11,788 nt of DNA from Candidatus Omnitrophota bacterium (GCA_027065215.1 JAMOOT010000131.1:1-11788), one strand, 5' to 3'. Positions 1 through 7,929 are shown, numbered from the stretch's first letter. The notes: a model not told the origin generated them from the sequence alone. Program-made: numbers and translations.

Positions 1-1421
1 ACCTTATTCAAAGGTATATTGGGTTTGATCGAAGGATTAAAGTTAAACTAACACGACTTGGGACTGGAGAATGGAAGAGATTGAAAGAAAGGGTTCGGCG
101 GGGGATTTATAGTATGGCAATGGAGATGCTAAAGATTCAGGCCATTAGATCTTCCCTGAAAGGATTCAGGTTTCCTAAGGATGATGAGTTGCAGGCTCAA
201 TTTGAGGCCAGTTTTCCGTATGTAGAGACAGAAGACCAAAAAAAGGCAATTGAGGAAGTCAAACGAGATATGGAATCAGAGATGCCTATGGATAGATTGA
301 TATGCGGCGAAGTAGGCTATGGAAAAACCGAAGTGGCTATGAGGGCAGCATTTAAAGCGGTTTTAGGGGGAAAACAGGTGGCTATATTGGTGCCGACGAC
401 CCTTTTGGCCGAGCAGCACTTCACAAATTTTTCAGATAGGATGAAAGGATTTCCGATAAGAATAGAGATGCTCTCTCGCTTTAGGACAAAAAAAGAACAG
501 GAGACTATATTGAGAGACTTAAGAGAAGGAAAGGTTGATATAATCATTGGCACACATCGTCTTTTATCTCCGGATGTTAAGTTCAAGGATTTGGGGTTGT
601 TAATAATAGATGAGGAACAGAGATTTGGTGTAAGGCATAAAGAAAAGATGAAACGGATGCGTGCATTGGTAGATGTCTTAACCATGACAGCCACTCCTAT
701 TCCTCGGACACTTTATATGGCCTTGGTTGGGATTAAGGATATATCGGTAATAAATACGCCTCCTAAAAATAGATTGTCGGTACAGACAAGATTGGTTCCT
801 TTTGATAAGGATATTATAAAGCAAGCAATAGAAAGAGAATTGAATCGAGGGGGGCAGGTATTTTTCCTTCATAACCGAGTTCAGACGATATCTAAAAGGG
901 CAGATTGGTTGCGGAAGGTTGTTTCATCTCGTATAGAGATTGCTCATGGTCAGATGCCCCCTTCTGAGTTGGAGAAGATAATGCTTGAATTTATAAAAGG
1001 GAAAATAGATGTATTGGTGTGCACTACAATAATAGAGTCAGGTATAGATATACCAAATGCCAACACCTTGATTGTAGAACGGGCTGATACATTTGGTTTG
1101 GCAGAGTTGCATCAATTAAGGGGTAGGGTAGGCAGATATGATCGACAGGCCTATGCCTATTTTTGCCTTCCCCAGAGCGGGGTGCTTACAGAGACAGCAA
1201 AACGCAGATTGATTGCAATCGAGAAATACAGTGATTTAGGTGCTGGATTTCATCTGGCTATGGAAGACCTTGAAATCAGGGGAGCGGGTAATATATTAGG
1301 GACAGAGCAGCATGGATTTATTACTGCCGTTGGTTTTGATTTGTATTGTCGACTCCTGAGAAGAGTCGTGGAGGAGATAAAAGAAAAATATCCTTCCAAG
1401 GATGAAGTTTTGTTTGGGTGA
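1..1421 (+). CDS. mfd: Transcription-repair coupling factor Mfd, C-terminal part (5' end outside window)
   Basis: Mfd is a dsDNA translocase that removes RNA polymerase stalled at lesions and recruits UvrA for nucleotide excision repair. The reading frame is open from base 3, so the TTG at 81 is not the true start. The first residues (LIQRYIGF, then a basic stretch) match the segment just before the Mfd helicase domains. Superfamily 2 motifs are clear: Walker A GEVGYGKT (306-329, with E where the family usually has D), DEEQ box (609-620), TATPIPRTL (motif III), TTIIESGIDIPNANT (motif V) and QLRGRVGR (motif VI). The RecG/Mfd-type TRG segment follows, with GAGNILGTEQHG and VGFDLYCRLL. The protein ends only about 16 residues later, at EVLFG. 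Typical Mfd continues for some 150 residues as the D7 domain, which is absent here; none of the three frames downstream resembles it. RecG is excluded by the Mfd-type DEEQ and VGFDLYC segments. Confidence 0.95.
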   Translation, partial: LIQRYIGFDRRIKVKLTRLGTGEWKRLKERVRRGIYSMAMEMLKIQAIRSSLKGFRFPKDDELQAQFEASFPYVETEDQKKAIEEVKRDMESEMPMDRLICGEVGYGKTEVAMRAAFKAVLGGKQVAILVPTTLLAEQHFTNFSDRMKGFPIRIEMLSRFRTKKEQETILRDLREGKVDIIIGTHRLLSPDVKFKDLGLLIIDEEQRFGVRHKEKMKRMRALVDVLTMTATPIPRTLYMALVGIKDISVINTPPKNRLSVQTRLVPFDKDIIKQAIERELNRGGQVFFLHNRVQTISKRADWLRKVVSSRIEIAHGQMPPSELEKIMLEFIKGKIDVLVCTTIIESGIDIPNANTLIVERADTFGLAELHQLRGRVGRYDRQAYAYFCLPQSGVLTETAKRRLIAIEKYSDLGAGFHLAMEDLEIRGAGNILGTEQHGFITAVGFDLYCRLLRRVVEEIKEKYPSKDEVLFG

Positions 1422-1459
1422 GATTGTGCTTATTTAATCAGATAATCTCATAAAAATAC

Positions 1460-1487
1460 TTGACTTTTCTGTGGGTTTTGTTATTAT
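1460..1487 (+). promoter_or_regulatory. Sigma70-type promoter of the clpB-dnaJ operon
   Basis: A -35 box TTGACT (1460-1465) and a -10 box TATTAT (1482-1487) each match the consensus at five of six positions and are separated by 16 bases. The predicted transcription start is near 1494, inside the CIRCE operator that begins two bases after the -10 box. A repressor bound there would block initiation. No second promoter as good is visible before clpB. Confidence 0.7.
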
Positions 1488-1488
1488 T

Positions 1489-1515
1489 TTAGCAAACGCA
1501 ATTATTGAGTGCTAA
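1489..1515 (+). promoter_or_regulatory. CIRCE operator (HrcA binding site)
   Basis: The CIRCE consensus is TTAGCACTC, nine bases, GAGTGCTAA. Here the left arm is TTAGCAAAC (1489-1497, seven of nine matches), the spacer is exactly nine bases (1498-1506), and the right arm GAGTGCTAA (1507-1515) is perfect. It lies directly after the -10 box and about 50 bases upstream of clpB, as expected for an operator at the transcription start. HrcA is encoded in the same operon, so the loop is probably autoregulatory. Only one convincing copy is present in the window. Confidence 0.9.
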
Positions 1516-1566
1516 ATTTCCTTTGGTGGCCGATAGGTTGCTAATTTTGAAATAGGAGGGAAAATT

Positions 1567-4176
1567 ATGTTGAATATGGATAGATTTACAGTTAAGGCTC
1601 AAGAGGCAATTCAGGTTGCGGTCAATACGGCCCAGTCAATGGGCCACCAGCAGGTGGATTTGGAGCACCTTGCCCTTGCTCTTTTGGAGCAGGAAGGAGG
1701 GGTGGTTCCGGCAGTATTGGCCAAGATGGGGATCCAGACTCGGCCAATTATTTCAGATATTCGGGAACTGCTCTCTCGTAGGCCTCAAGTGCAAGGTGGA
1801 CAGGTCTATATATCCCAGCGTTTATCTTCAGTTTTGTCATCTTGCGAAAAAGAGGCTCAAGATATAAAAGATGCGTATATAAGCACAGAGCATATCTTTT
1901 TGTCAATTATATCTTCTCCTCAATCTGGTGAATTAGGAAAGATTTTTGAACGTTATGGCATCACTCGAGCTGCGTTTATGAATGCTATGTTAGAGGTTCG
2001 AGGGGGGCAAAATGTTATGGACCAAAATCCAGAAGACAAGTATGATGCTTTATCCAAGTATGGGCGAGATTTAACTGCCTTGGCCAGGGCAGGAAAGTTG
2101 GATCCAGTTATAGGCCGGGATGAGGAAATTCGACGAGTTATTCAGGTCCTATCTCGACGGACTAAGAATAATCCTGTTCTCATTGGTGAGCCGGGTGTGG
2201 GAAAGACCGCGATTGTTGAAGGATTGGCTCAAAGGATCGTTTCAGGTGATGTGCCGGAAGGGTTAAAGAATAAACGCATTATTGCCCTTGATTTAGGTGC
2301 CTTGTTGGCAGGGGCAAAGTATAGGGGCGAGTTTGAGGAAAGGTTAAAAGCGGTCCTGAAGGAGATAGAGGCAAAAGAGGGGCAAATCATCCTCTTCATT
2401 GATGAGATCCATACACTTGTTGGTGCTGGTAGAGCAGAAGGGGCTATTGATGCTGCTAATATGTTAAAACCTGCTTTGGCGAGAGGGACTCTGCGTTGTA
2501 TTGGGGCCACGACTCTGGATGAATATCGTAAGCATATTGAGAAGGATGCTGCTTTGGAGCGTAGGTTTCAGCCTGTATATGTTAAAGAGCCTTCTGTTGA
2601 GGATACTATTGCTATATTGCGTGGGTTAAAAGAGAGGTATGAGGTCCATCACGGTGTTAGAATAAAGGATTCGGCGTTGATTGCGGCTGCAGTCCTTTCC
2701 CATCGTTATATAACCGGCAGATTTTTGCCGGATAAGGCAATTGACTTGATTGATGAGGCAGCAAGTAGATTGAGGATAGAGATTGATAGTCGTCCTCAAG
2801 AGATCGATGAAATTGAGCGTAGGATCCTGCAATTGGAGATTGAACGGCAGGCCCTTACTAAGGAGACAGATGAGGCCTCAATGGATAGGTTGAAAAAAAT
2901 TGAAAAGGAATTGGCGGAATTAAGAGAAAAATCAACAGCTCTTACTGCTCGTTGGCAAAAAGAGAAAGAGATTATTTTAAAGATTCGAGAGATTAAGGCC
3001 AAGATTGAAGAGTTGAAGAACGAAGAATCAAAGGCTCAAAGAGAGGGTAATCTTCAGAGGGCAGCTGAAATTCGATATGGCGAGATACCTAATTTGCAGA
3101 GGGAATTAGAAGAGGAAAATAAAAAATTAGAAGAATTAAGAAAGGGTGGCAAGTTACTTTTGAAGGAAGAGGTTGATGAAGAAGATATAGCTGAGATTGT
3201 CTCTAAGTGGACTGGTATCCCTGTTTCTCGTCTTATGGAAGGTGAAGCGGAGAAGTTGGTTCATATGGAAGATCGATTAAAGCAGAGGGTCGTTGGACAG
3301 GACGAAGCAGTTGCTTTGGTTTCAGCTGCTATTCGACGGGCAAGGGCAGGTATTGCTGATCCCAATAAGCCGATTGGAGTTTTTATGTTCATCGGGCCGA
3401 CGGGCGTTGGTAAGACTGAGTTGGCAAGGGCGTTGGCAGAGTTCCTGTTTAATGATGAGAAGGATTTGATCAGGATAGATATGTCAGAATATATGGAAAA
3501 GCACAGTGTTGCCAGGCTTATTGGTGCTCCTCCCGGATATGTAGGTTATGAGGAAGGGGGACAGTTGACTGAAGCGGTGAGACGCCGTCCATATTCGGTG
3601 GTCTTATTTGACGAGATAGAGAAGGCTCATCCGGATGTCTTCAACATTCTTTTGCAGATAATGGACGAAGGTAGGCTTACTGATGGTCAGGGCCGGGTTG
3701 TGAATTTTCGCAATACTGTGATTATAATGACTTCGAATATAGGTAGTGAATACTTCAGGGATGAGTCTATGACACTTGATCAGATAAGATCTAATATTGA
3801 TCGGGCATTGCGTGCCCACTTTAAGCCTGAGTTTTTGAATCGTATAGATGAGATAATAATATTTAACAAGCTCACAAAGGAATATATTGTAAAGATTACT
3901 GAAATTCAATTAGGCCTGTTGGCAAAGAGATTAGAGGATCGGAGGATTTCTTTGGTTGTTGAGGATGCAGTAAAGGAATACCTGGCGGAAGTAGGATATG
4001 ATCCAGATTTTGGTGCAAGGCCACTTAAGAGGACTATTCAGCGACTTATACAGGACCCAATTGCCTTACTAATCTTGGAGGGAAAGGTCCCTGAGAAGAG
4101 TGTGGTTCGGGTGGTCTTGACGAAGGCTAAGGAGATAGATTTTGTGATTGAAAGGCCAGAAAAAGAGGAAGAATAA
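1567..4176 (+). CDS. clpB: ATP-dependent disaggregase ClpB (Hsp100)
   Basis: ClpB is a hexameric cytosolic AAA+ machine that threads aggregated proteins through its pore and works with DnaK/DnaJ/GrpE. At 869 residues it has the normal family length. The order is: Clp N-terminal repeats (about 1-150); first ATPase domain with Walker A GEPGVGKT (207-214) and Walker B ending in D279-E280; a long coiled-coil middle domain (about 410-535); and a second ATPase domain with Walker A GPTGVGKT (610-617) and Walker B D682-E683. The C-terminal D2-small domain includes GYDPDFGARPLKRTIQ. The full-length middle domain separates it from ClpC and ClpA. ATG 1567 has the SD AGGAGG (1554-1559); MDRFT at 1576 is a possible later start. 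It is the first gene behind the CIRCE-controlled promoter and is followed within 14 bases by the HPF-like gene, so it should be induced on heat or misfolding stress. Confidence 0.98.
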   Translation: MLNMDRFTVKAQEAIQVAVNTAQSMGHQQVDLEHLALALLEQEGGVVPAVLAKMGIQTRPIISDIRELLSRRPQVQGGQVYISQRLSSVLSSCEKEAQDIKDAYISTEHIFLSIISSPQSGELGKIFERYGITRAAFMNAMLEVRGGQNVMDQNPEDKYDALSKYGRDLTALARAGKLDPVIGRDEEIRRVIQVLSRRTKNNPVLIGEPGVGKTAIVEGLAQRIVSGDVPEGLKNKRIIALDLGALLAGAKYRGEFEERLKAVLKEIEAKEGQIILFIDEIHTLVGAGRAEGAIDAANMLKPALARGTLRCIGATTLDEYRKHIEKDAALERRFQPVYVKEPSVEDTIAILRGLKERYEVHHGVRIKDSALIAAAVLSHRYITGRFLPDKAIDLIDEAASRLRIEIDSRPQEIDEIERRILQLEIERQALTKETDEASMDRLKKIEKELAELREKSTALTARWQKEKEIILKIREIKAKIEELKNEESKAQREGNLQRAAEIRYGEIPNLQRELEEENKKLEELRKGGKLLLKEEVDEEDIAEIVSKWTGIPVSRLMEGEAEKLVHMEDRLKQRVVGQDEAVALVSAAIRRARAGIADPNKPIGVFMFIGPTGVGKTELARALAEFLFNDEKDLIRIDMSEYMEKHSVARLIGAPPGYVGYEEGGQLTEAVRRRPYSVVLFDEIEKAHPDVFNILLQIMDEGRLTDGQGRVVNFRNTVIIMTSNIGSEYFRDESMTLDQIRSNIDRALRAHFKPEFLNRIDEIIIFNKLTKEYIVKITEIQLGLLAKRLEDRRISLVVEDAVKEYLAEVGYDPDFGARPLKRTIQRLIQDPIALLILEGKVPEKSVVRVVLTKAKEIDFVIERPEKEEE

Positions 4177-4190
4177 AAGGAGGCAAGACT

Positions 4191-4520
4191 ATGGAGGCAA
4201 GTTTTCACTTTAAAGAGATTGATCCTCGGACTATAGAGGGATTAGAAAAACTGTTTAAACAAGAGATGGAAACAACCATACGGCGGCATATGGGGAAGTT
4301 GCCGGTTGAGGATGCTTATTTTCATGTGACAGTAGAAAAGAATCCTCATAAACCCCAGTATTACGTCGGGATTGCCTTATATTTACCCAATAAAAATATG
4401 TATGCTCGGCAACAGGAGAAGACGCCGGATATAGCTATGCATAAGGCGATTAATTCGTTGATTAAACAGATTGATAAATACAGAGAGAAATTTAAACCTA
4501 ATAAGGGAGGTAGGAGGTAG
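4191..4520 (+). CDS. HPF/RaiA-like ribosome hibernation factor (short form)
   Basis: The 109-residue protein fits the sigma-54 modulation/S30AE family, whose members bind the 30S decoding region and idle or protect ribosomes under stress. A first helix (about 12-34) leads into strands around AYFHVTVEKN (42-51) and YYVGIALYLPNKNMYARQ (57-74). The pattern DIAMHKAINSLIKQIDKYREKFK (80-102) matches the second helix of HPF, where AIDxLxxxLxxQLxKxKEK is typical. A basic tail follows. The N-terminal strand is divergent from E. coli HPF and the C-terminal dimerisation domain of long HPF is absent. ATG 4191 has a good SD, AGGAGG (4178-4183), just after the clpB stop. The stop overlaps the hrcA SD (4512-4517), which suggests translational coupling. 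Family assignment rests on pattern and length only; the exact role is inferred. Confidence 0.75.
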   Translation: MEASFHFKEIDPRTIEGLEKLFKQEMETTIRRHMGKLPVEDAYFHVTVEKNPHKPQYYVGIALYLPNKNMYARQQEKTPDIAMHKAINSLIKQIDKYREKFKPNKGGRR

Positions 4521-4523
4521 GAT

Positions 4524-5285
4524 ATGTCTCCGAGGGAGGCTAAATATAGAAAAGAAGAGGTTTTAGCCGAAATTGTGGAGGCTTATTTAGAGACCGGTAT
4601 CCCGGTCGCTTCTCAGCACATCGTCGAACGGGGATTGGAGTGTTCTTCTGCTACAATTCGTAATATAATGGCGGAGTTAATAGATGAGGGGTATCTTGTC
4701 CAACCCCATACTTCGGCTGGTAGGATACCGACAGAGAAGGCTTATAGATATTATTTGGACTATGTCTTAGATCTTGGTGCGGAGAAATTCAAAAAGCGGG
4801 TGTTGAGGCGTGATATAAATAGAGCCGAACAAGAAATTGAGGAAGAGGCCAAAAGGGTAGAGTCTGTCGAGGAGTTGTTGCGTATTACTGCGGACCTGAT
4901 TTCAGAATTGGCCCATCAGACAGGGATGGGTGTTGTATGGGGTAGAAGGGATGTCTACCTTCATGGCAGAAACTACATTGTGGATTATCAGGAATTTCAG
5001 GATATACAGAAACTTCGCGCCTTGCTTACTTTATTTGAGATGGAAGATTTGCTTTATGACCTTTTCTGGAGGGAATTAAGGGATCGTGTGGATGTATTTT
5101 TGGGAGAGGAGATAGGGGTACCGGAATTGAGAGGATGTTCGATGCTAATTTCATATTGTGGGAAGGTGGGTGAAAAAGAGACTCGGTTGGGTTTGGTTGG
5201 GCCGATGCGTATGGACTATGCTAAGAATATAACGCTGTTGGAAGAGATTTCTAAGGAATTAGAAGAGTTGTGGAAAGAGTTTTGA
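4524..5285 (+). CDS. hrcA: Heat-inducible transcription repressor HrcA, short form
   Basis: HrcA binds CIRCE and represses chaperone operons; in studied bacteria it needs a chaperonin or DnaK to stay folded. Residues 1-80 form the winged helix-turn-helix with the family signatures CSSATIRNIMAEL (40-52) and HTSAGRIPTEKAYRYYLD (62-79). A charged helix follows, then the segment ELLRITADLISELAHQTGMG (117-136). The C-terminal signatures are YQEFQDIQKLRALLTLFEMEDLL and GPMRMDY (226-232), followed by the last helix. The length of 253 residues is about 90 below the usual 340. The shortfall falls in one place, near 136-143, where other HrcA proteins carry the first part of the GAF-like core and the inserted dimerising domain. 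The frame is intact, so this is not a visible frameshift. ATG 4524 has SD AGGAGG (4512-4517). It sits in the operon it should regulate. Confidence 0.93.
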   Translation: MSPREAKYRKEEVLAEIVEAYLETGIPVASQHIVERGLECSSATIRNIMAELIDEGYLVQPHTSAGRIPTEKAYRYYLDYVLDLGAEKFKKRVLRRDINRAEQEIEEEAKRVESVEELLRITADLISELAHQTGMGVVWGRRDVYLHGRNYIVDYQEFQDIQKLRALLTLFEMEDLLYDLFWRELRDRVDVFLGEEIGVPELRGCSMLISYCGKVGEKETRLGLVGPMRMDYAKNITLLEEISKELEELWKEF

Positions 5286-5295
5286 GGTGGTGGGT

Positions 5296-5925
5296 ATGGA
5301 AAGAGAGGATTTAAAACGAGAGGATAAACGTGTGGATGAGAAATTGACTGATTCCTCTGATGAGAAAAAAGAGGCGTTGAATAAGGAGGATTCGAGGAAA
5401 GAGGAGGTTGTATTGTCAAAGGAAGAATATGAACACCTTGCTCAAGAAGCAAGAAAGGCAAAGGAGTTGTATGAGAAATGTCTCAGAATACAGGCCGATT
5501 ATGACAATGCCCGTAAGAGGTTAGATCGAGAGCGAGAAGATTTTATAAAATTTGCTCAATTCCGTATCATACAGGATTTTTTGGCTATTTTGGACGACTT
5601 CGAAAGGGCCTATGAATCGGCTAAGACATCACTTGATATCGATAAATTGATTGAGGGTTTGGAGATGATCGGTAAGGACCTTTATAATCTCCTACGAAAA
5701 TATGGGGTTGAGGAGATTGAGGCAGAGGGAAAGACCTTTAATCCGGATCTTCATGAGGCCCTAATGCAGGAAGAACGCGAGGATGTCCCAGAGAATACGG
5801 TTGTTGCGGTTCTGCAGAAGGGATATAAACTTCACGATAAGGTTCTTCGCCCAGTTCGAGTGAAGGTGAGCAAATATCCATCTGACAAAGAGAATAATCA
5901 AGGGAAAAAACAGGAAGACCAATAA
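5296..5925 (+). CDS. grpE: Nucleotide exchange factor GrpE
   Basis: GrpE is the cytosolic homodimeric factor that releases ADP and substrate from DnaK. The 209-residue form has a highly charged, probably disordered N-terminus (about 1-38). A long helix follows through residues such as LSKEEYEHLAQEARKAKELY and RIQADYDNARKRLDRERED, forming the coiled-coil dimer stalk. The C-terminal beta domain carries the family signature around FNPDLHEALM, EDVPENTVVAVLQKGYKLHDKVLRP and VRVKVS. I chose ATG 5296 because GAGGTGG (5284-5290) is a well-placed SD; the GTG codons at 5287 and 5290 lie inside or beside that SD and would add only three residues. The gene starts 10 bases after the hrcA stop and ends 27 bases before dnaK. 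Confidence 0.96.
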   Translation: MEREDLKREDKRVDEKLTDSSDEKKEALNKEDSRKEEVVLSKEEYEHLAQEARKAKELYEKCLRIQADYDNARKRLDREREDFIKFAQFRIIQDFLAILDDFERAYESAKTSLDIDKLIEGLEMIGKDLYNLLRKYGVEEIEAEGKTFNPDLHEALMQEEREDVPENTVVAVLQKGYKLHDKVLRPVRVKVSKYPSDKENNQGKKQEDQ

Positions 5926-5952
5926 ACAAGATATAAACAAGGAGGTGGAATT

Positions 5953-7842
5953 ATGGCAAAGGCGATAGGAATAGATTTGGGGACTTCCAATTCAGCGGCA
6001 GCAGTTTATGAAGGAGGCCAGGCAAAGATTATTCCTTCAGCAGAAGGCACAACTGTTGGGGGTGGGAAGGCATTCCCTTCGGTAGTGGCCTTTACTAAGG
6101 ACGGACAACTATTGGTAGGAGAGCCGGCCAGAAGGCAGGCGGCGATAAATCCAGAAGGGACGATTACCAGAGCAAAGCGGGCTATGGGCACCAATCATAA
6201 GTTTGTGGTGCATGGAAAGGAATATACACCTCAGCAGATATCCGCCTTTATCTTGCAGAAGATTAAAAGGGATGCTGAGGCCTATCTCGGAGAGCCAGTA
6301 AGTGAGGCGGTTATAACCGTACCGGCCTATTTTAATGATAATCAGAGGCAGGCAACAAAGGATGCAGGTGAGATTGCAGGGCTAAAGGTTTTGCGAATCA
6401 TCAATGAGCCAACGGCAGCGTGTTTGGCGTTTGGTCTGGATAAATTGAATCAGTCACTTAAGATATTGGTCTTTGATTTGGGTGGCGGAACGTTGGATGT
6501 TACGATTATGGAGATGTCAAATGGTGTTTTTGAGGTGCTTTCTACCAGTGGAGATACCCAATTAGGTGGAACTGATATGGATCTTGTATTGGCCGAATAT
6601 ATTGTTGAAGAGTTTAAGAAAAAAGAAGGCATAGATCTTAAGCAGGATAAAATGGCTTGGCAGAGGATAGTGGAGGCAGCTGAAAAGGCAAAGATAGAAC
6701 TTTCTTCTGTATTGGAGACGGATATTAACTTGCCATTTATTACTGCTGATGCCAATGGCCCTAAGCACCTGACTATGAATATCAATAGGGCCAAATTGGA
6801 AGAGTTGGTTCGGCCAATAGTCGAGAGGTGTAAGGGCCCGATTGAGCAGGCCTTAAAGGATGCAGGGCTTACGCCTCAACAGGTAGATAAGATTATAATG
6901 GTTGGAGGACCAACACGGATGCCTATTGTCCAGAAGACAGTTGAGGAGTATATCGGCAAGAGTATTGAACGGGGAATTGATCCAATGGAATGTGTGGCAA
7001 TAGGGGCTGCAATTCAGGCGGCTGTGTTGAAGGGAGAGGTGAAGGATGTCTTGTTATTGGATGTAACACCCCTTTCCTTAGGTATAGAGACCTTAGGTGG
7101 GGTTTTCACTAAGATAATTGAAAGGAACACTACTATCCCTACGCGCAAGAGTCAAATATTTACCACTGCTGAGGATAATCAAAGCGCGGTGACAATACGG
7201 GTGTTGCAGGGAGAGAGGCCAATGGCCAATGATAACGTGGAGTTAGGGCGGTTTGATTTGGTTGGGATTCCGCCTGCACCCAGGGGTGTGCCCAAGATAG
7301 AGGTTACTTTTGATATAGACGCCGATGGGATATTACATGTTTCAGCCAAGGATTTGGCTACAGGGAAAGAGCAGGCAATAAAGATAACTGCTCCTAATAA
7401 ACTTTCTCGCGAGGATATTGATCGAATGGTAAAAGAGGCTGAACAGTTTGCTGAGCAGGATAGGAAACGCAAGGAGGAAGCAGAATTACGCAATCAGGCC
7501 GATCAGTTGGTGTATACGACTGAGCGCGCGCTTAAGGATGTCGGGGATAAGATAGATGCACAGGAAAAGGCAAAGATAGAGGGGCATCTGTTAGAGTTAA
7601 AGAATGCTATAAAGGAAGGAAAGATAGAAGATATAAAACAGAAGATGGATACCCTTATACAGTCTTCCCATAAGTTGGCTGAAGAGATGTATAAAAAGGC
7701 CCAGGCTGAAGGTAACTCTGCCCAGCCAGGCTCTGAGGGGGCAGCTAATTCTGGGACAGAGACTTCGAACCAGGGTGGCTCCTCTTCCTCGAATTCCGGT
7801 GGAGGCGATGATGTGATTGATGCGGAGTTTAAGGAGGAATAA
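5953..7842 (+). CDS. dnaK: Molecular chaperone DnaK (Hsp70)
   Basis: DnaK is the ATP-driven Hsp70 that binds exposed hydrophobic segments and hands aggregates to ClpB. The 629-residue length is normal. The nucleotide-binding domain begins with GIDLGTSNSAAAV and includes the VPAYFNDNQRQATKDAG and FDLGGGTLDVTI signatures. The interdomain linker is DVLLLDV (365-371). The substrate-binding beta domain has TPLSLGIETLGG and the lid follows. A Gly/Ser-rich tail ends in DDVIDAEFKEE, the usual bacterial C-terminal motif. The start has the strong SD GGAGGTG (5941-5947). Near residue 30-40 the sequence AEGTTVGGGKAFPSVV has a few extra residues compared with the common bacterial form, and GTSNSAAAV replaces GTTNSCVAV. 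Both traits resemble a DnaK subgroup I associate with Thaumarchaeota and some candidate phyla. That relationship comes from memory. Confidence 0.98.
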   Translation: MAKAIGIDLGTSNSAAAVYEGGQAKIIPSAEGTTVGGGKAFPSVVAFTKDGQLLVGEPARRQAAINPEGTITRAKRAMGTNHKFVVHGKEYTPQQISAFILQKIKRDAEAYLGEPVSEAVITVPAYFNDNQRQATKDAGEIAGLKVLRIINEPTAACLAFGLDKLNQSLKILVFDLGGGTLDVTIMEMSNGVFEVLSTSGDTQLGGTDMDLVLAEYIVEEFKKKEGIDLKQDKMAWQRIVEAAEKAKIELSSVLETDINLPFITADANGPKHLTMNINRAKLEELVRPIVERCKGPIEQALKDAGLTPQQVDKIIMVGGPTRMPIVQKTVEEYIGKSIERGIDPMECVAIGAAIQAAVLKGEVKDVLLLDVTPLSLGIETLGGVFTKIIERNTTIPTRKSQIFTTAEDNQSAVTIRVLQGERPMANDNVELGRFDLVGIPPAPRGVPKIEVTFDIDADGILHVSAKDLATGKEQAIKITAPNKLSREDIDRMVKEAEQFAEQDRKRKEEAELRNQADQLVYTTERALKDVGDKIDAQEKAKIEGHLLELKNAIKEGKIEDIKQKMDTLIQSSHKLAEEMYKKAQAEGNSAQPGSEGAANSGTETSNQGGSSSSNSGGGDDVIDAEFKEE

Positions 7843-7862
7843 TCTAATAAAAAACGCAGGAC

Positions 7863-7888
7863 AGGGGTGGGGCGGATGCCCCATCCTT
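7863..7888 (+). terminator. GC-rich hairpin between dnaK and dnaJ (attenuator or partial terminator)
   Basis: GGGTGGGGC (7865-7873) pairs with GCCCCATCC (7878-7886) across a four-base loop GGAT, giving nine pairs with one G-U. Two further pairs (7863-7864 with 7887-7888) extend it. The bases after it (7889-7900) are T-rich but broken by G and C, so termination is probably incomplete. It lies 20 bases after the dnaK stop and 41 before dnaJ. It could lower dnaJ expression relative to dnaK, or protect the upstream mRNA after processing. Confidence 0.65.
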
Positions 7889-7929
7889 TGTTTTGCTTTG
7901 ATTGAGGCAATATTAACTAACGGAGGAAT

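Noticed and set aside
81..83. TTG at 81 as the start of the mfd gene
   Set aside because: The frame is open to the left edge and the residues before it match Mfd, so the gene begins outside the window.
1418..1451. Possible terminator hairpin at the mfd stop (GTGAGATTGT pairing with GATAATCTCAT region)
   Set aside because: The stem is AU-rich with two G-U pairs, has a 14-base loop and no T-run after it on either strand.
1529..1540. Second CIRCE half-site (GCTAA) upstream of clpB
   Set aside because: Only five to seven bases match and there is no partner arm at the right distance.
5287..5295. GTG starts for grpE
   Set aside because: They overlap the SD that fits ATG 5296 and are too close to it to be used.
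7503..7910. Antisense open frame of 135 codons opposite the 3' end of dnaK, and similar ones opposite clpB and dnaJ
   Set aside because: They mirror codon bias of the real genes, have no recognisable protein features and no good SD.
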